From an uncultured Porphyromonadaceae bacterium (GTDB lineage: Bacteria > Bacteroidota > Bacteroidia > Bacteroidales > Muribaculaceae): a DNA stretch of 15,284 nucleotides. Positions within the stretch are counted from its first letter, which is position 1, and every line of letters begins with the position of its first letter. The stretch is taken from assembly GCA_900549445.1 (NCBI GenBank), contig UROS01000042.1, positions 1 through 15,284 on the forward strand, in the 5' to 3' direction. This document shows, piece by piece, positions 13,965 through 15,284 of the stretch. The position numbers and the translations under genes are program-made. Below the pieces are notes generated by a model. The model was not told the origin of the DNA, did not search any database, and saw only the letters and a list, made by a program, of their open reading frames with translations.

Positions 13965-14489
13965 ATGAATACGATGAAAAAATTCGCTCTCCTTATCGCT
14001 ATGATAGTTGCGACAGCAATCGGCGCGTCAGCCCAGAAATTCGCCCTCGTCGATATGGAATATGTGCTCGGCAATATTCCCGCCTATGAAATGGCCAACG
14101 AACAGCTCAATCAGATTTCCCAGCGCTGGCAGAAAGAAGTGGAGGCCGTGGCTAAGGAGGCCGAGACACTCTATAAGAATTACCAGAGCGACATGGTGTT
14201 TCTGACCGACGACCAGAAGAAGAAAAAAGAGGAAGAAATCGTGGCCAAGGAGCGTCAGGCAGCCGAACTCCGTCAGAAATATTTCGGCCCGGAAGGCGAA
14301 CTCTACAAAAAGCGTCAGAGCCTTATGAAACCGATTCAGGACGATGTATACAACGCCATTAAAAAACTTTCGGAAGAGCGCGGCTATCAGTGTATTTTCG
14401 ACCGCGCATCGAGCGTCGACATTATTTTCGCCTCTCCGCGCATCGACGTTTCCAACGAAGTGCTCGAAAAGTTAGGTTATTCCAAATAA
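13965..14489 (+). CDS. OmpH/Skp family periplasmic chaperone, first copy
   Basis: Skp-like chaperones hold unfolded outer-membrane proteins in the periplasm as a trimer with coiled-coil arms and pass them to BamA. This copy has 174 residues, with a signal peptide ending ASA before Q24 (an ATG at 13974 would also work and give MKK as the start). The mature N-terminus KFALVDMEYVLGNIPAYEMA is the family's opening strand and helix. Residues about 40-135 are charged heptad-like helices (KEAETLYKNYQ, KKKKEEEIVAKERQAAELRQKY), the expected coiled-coil arms. The ending GYQCIFDRASSVDIIFASPRIDVSNEVLEKLGY is the usual closing strand and helix. It contains a single mature Cys. It lies between the bamA terminator and a second copy. 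Family identity is strong; chaperone activity is inferred from family and its place next to bamA. Confidence 0.92.
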   Translation: MNTMKKFALLIAMIVATAIGASAQKFALVDMEYVLGNIPAYEMANEQLNQISQRWQKEVEAVAKEAETLYKNYQSDMVFLTDDQKKKKEEEIVAKERQAAELRQKYFGPEGELYKKRQSLMKPIQDDVYNAIKKLSEERGYQCIFDRASSVDIIFASPRIDVSNEVLEKLGYSK

Positions 14490-14495
14490 AAATCT

Positions 14496-14503
14496 TATCT
14501 TTG
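14496..14503 (+). promoter_or_regulatory. -7 promoter box of the second ompH gene (TATCTTTG)
   Basis: TATCTTTG followed by CA is an exact TAnnTTTG match beginning six bases after the stop of the first ompH gene. Predicted start is near 14508, giving an unusually long leader of about 100 nt before the ATG at 14609. It shows that the second copy can be transcribed independently. Confidence 0.62.
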
Positions 14504-14506
14504 CAA

Positions 14507-14548
14507 CCGCCGCAACGCTCCCGTTAAGTTAAATTAAAAAACCGGCGG
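14507..14548 (+). promoter_or_regulatory. Possible 5'-terminal stem in the leader of the second ompH mRNA
   Basis: CCGCCG (14507-14512) and CGGCGG (14543-14548) can pair across a 30-nt AT-rich loop, right at the predicted 5' end of the transcript. A stem at the very 5' end can slow mRNA decay. The stem is only six pairs, so this is tentative. Confidence 0.25.
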
Positions 14549-14608
14549 AACCGTGTGGCGAAAGCAGAAACAGGAATATTAAAAACAATAAGAATACCAT
14601 TTATAAAA

Positions 14609-15103
14609 ATGATCAAGAAACTTTTGCTCGCAATCATGATTGCGCTCCCCATGAGCGTTTTCGCTCAGAAATTCGGCATTATCAACACTCAGCAGGTAAT
14701 GGAGACCATGCCCGAAATCAAGACCGTACAGGAACAGATGGAGGCTTCTTCCAAGAAATATCAGACTGAGTTCGACAATCTTCAGGCTGAATTCAAGAAG
14801 AAATACGAGGAATTCCAGGCTCTCGAGGAGAGCACTCCCCAGGCCATCAGAGACCGCCGCATGCAGGAAATGCAGGAACTCGACCAGAAAATCCAGCAGT
14901 TCCGCGAAACCGCACTTCAGGATCAGCAGCGTCAGCAGCAGCAGCTCATGGCTCCCATTCAGGAAAAGGTTATGAAAGCCATCCAGAGCGTGGGCGACGA
15001 GGGCGGCTACACCTTCATCTTCGAGAACATGATGCCCGTTTACACCGGCAAGGACGTGACCGACATCACACCTGCCGTAAAAACCCGCCTCGGCATAAAA
15101 TAA
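14609..15103 (+). CDS. OmpH/Skp family periplasmic chaperone, second copy
   Basis: A second Skp-like protein of 164 residues. The start at 14609 gives MIKKLLLAIM and a normal signal peptide ending VFA before Q20; an upstream GTG at 14555 would bury this behind 18 polar residues. The mature start KFGIINTQQVMETMPEIK parallels the first copy. Residues about 35-125 form long helices, with a Gln-rich segment QDQQRQQQQL (104-113), and the ending YTFIFENMMPVYTGKDVTDITPAVKTRLGIK matches the family close. It differs clearly from the first copy in sequence, has no mature Cys and has a different tip composition, so the pair is an old duplication rather than a recent one. It has its own promoter and long leader and is followed by a very stable hairpin. 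It is expected to feed outer-membrane proteins to BamA, possibly a different subset. Confidence 0.92.
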   Translation: MIKKLLLAIMIALPMSVFAQKFGIINTQQVMETMPEIKTVQEQMEASSKKYQTEFDNLQAEFKKKYEEFQALEESTPQAIRDRRMQEMQELDQKIQQFRETALQDQQRQQQQLMAPIQEKVMKAIQSVGDEGGYTFIFENMMPVYTGKDVTDITPAVKTRLGIK

Positions 15104-15111
15104 AAATCCTA

Positions 15112-15171
15112 TACAAGGAATAAAGAACAGCGCGATTCCGCAGGGAATCGCGCTGTTCTTTATTCCTTGTA
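15112..15171. terminator. Perfect 28-bp hairpin, probable bidirectional terminator
   Basis: Arms 15112-15139 and 15144-15171 are perfectly complementary over 28 bp with a GCAG tetraloop. The inner GC-rich stem (AACAGCGCGATTCC) is flanked by an A-rich tract on the left and CTTTATT on the right, the layout of an intrinsic terminator working in both directions, and it begins eight bases after the ompH stop. The pairing continues ten bases beyond what a terminator needs. Confidence 0.75.
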
Positions 15172-15284
15172 CCTCTTATTTGGGGTCGAAAGAAATAAAA
15201 CGGATCAGCAGCAAAACCCGGTTGAATTGTTAAAAATTCGCGCGCCTTGGCTAACGCCGGTTTCGAGGCTTCGCGCCCTCCGGG
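15172..15284. other. Unassigned right end of window
   Basis: After the hairpin there are 113 bases in which I can support no gene. One plus-strand frame is open from 15182 to the end but has no ATG. On the minus strand a frame entering from the window edge stops after about 25 codons. No tRNA, terminator or consensus promoter is evident. Confidence 0.4.

Noticed and set aside
14941..14949. CAG-type repeat in the second ompH gene as a phase-variable tract
   Set aside because: The Gln run uses only a few in-frame CAG codons within a coiled coil; slippage in threes would not cause on/off switching and the tract is too short.
1..15284. CRISPR array, prophage, IS element or defence island
   Set aside because: No regularly spaced direct repeats, integrase, transposase or nuclease genes were seen; the coding regions are filled by core envelope and metabolic genes.

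Overview
The window reads as a Bacteroidota (Bacteroidales) chromosome segment, most likely Muribaculaceae-like, although the family-level call is only a guess from gene content and moderately high GC. The signs are a fused LpxC-FabZ enzyme, genes matching the Bacteroidota families DUF4924, DUF6242 and DUF6089, almost no Shine-Dalgarno sequences, and repeated matches to the Bacteroidota -7 promoter box TAnnTTTG a short distance before start codons. Nearly everything here is core envelope biogenesis. No phage, IS element, CRISPR array, tRNA or rRNA was seen.

Layout. (1) Positions 1-320 hold the 3' end of dnaB. (2) Positions 434-1489 encode a secreted leucine-rich-repeat protein with 13 repeats of exactly 21 residues and two cysteine columns, closed by a strong terminator (1535-1579). 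(3) Positions 1682-2197 encode an unrecognised basic protein with its own promoter. (4) Positions 2368-5604 form a tight lipid A operon, lpxD, lpxC-fabZ, lpxA, carrying the first acylation, the committed deacetylation, the second acylation and the acyl-ACP dehydratase. (5) A DUF4924 gene on the minus strand (5646-6221) converges on lpxA and diverges from menD (6295-7980, menaquinone synthesis); menD may be transcribed without a leader. (6) Positions 8127-13844 form a second envelope operon: DUF6242 lipoprotein, DUF6089 beta-barrel protein, uppS (undecaprenyl-PP synthase) and bamA (outer-membrane protein insertase), ending at a terminator (13869-13902). (7) Two tandem OmpH/Skp-type periplasmic chaperone genes (13965-14489 and 14609-15103) follow, apparently with separate promoters, then a perfect 28-bp hairpin (15112-15171). 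The last 113 bases have no assignable gene.

How the genes work together. LpxD, LpxC-FabZ and LpxA build the lipid A core of the outer membrane. UppS makes the C55 carrier for peptidoglycan and surface glycans. BamA inserts beta-barrel proteins delivered by Skp-like chaperones. The DUF6242 lipoprotein and DUF6089 barrel are co-transcribed with uppS-bamA and are candidate Bacteroidota-specific envelope factors. The gene set resembles the proteobacterial uppS-cdsA-rseP-bamA-skp-lpxD-fabZ-lpxA-lpxB cluster, here split into two operons with menD and DUF4924 between them.

The most useful corrections are start sites: lpxD at 2368 (not the TTG at 2275), the DUF6242 lipoprotein at 8127 (not 8013), the DUF6089 protein at 9717, bamA at 11211 (not 11148) and the second ompH at 14609 (not the GTG at 14555). 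I found no clear new multi-gene system. The best leads are the double-cysteine-ladder LRR protein, the DUF6242/DUF6089 pair tied to BAM, the Tyr-rich BamA insert, the leaderless menD and the 28-bp hairpin.
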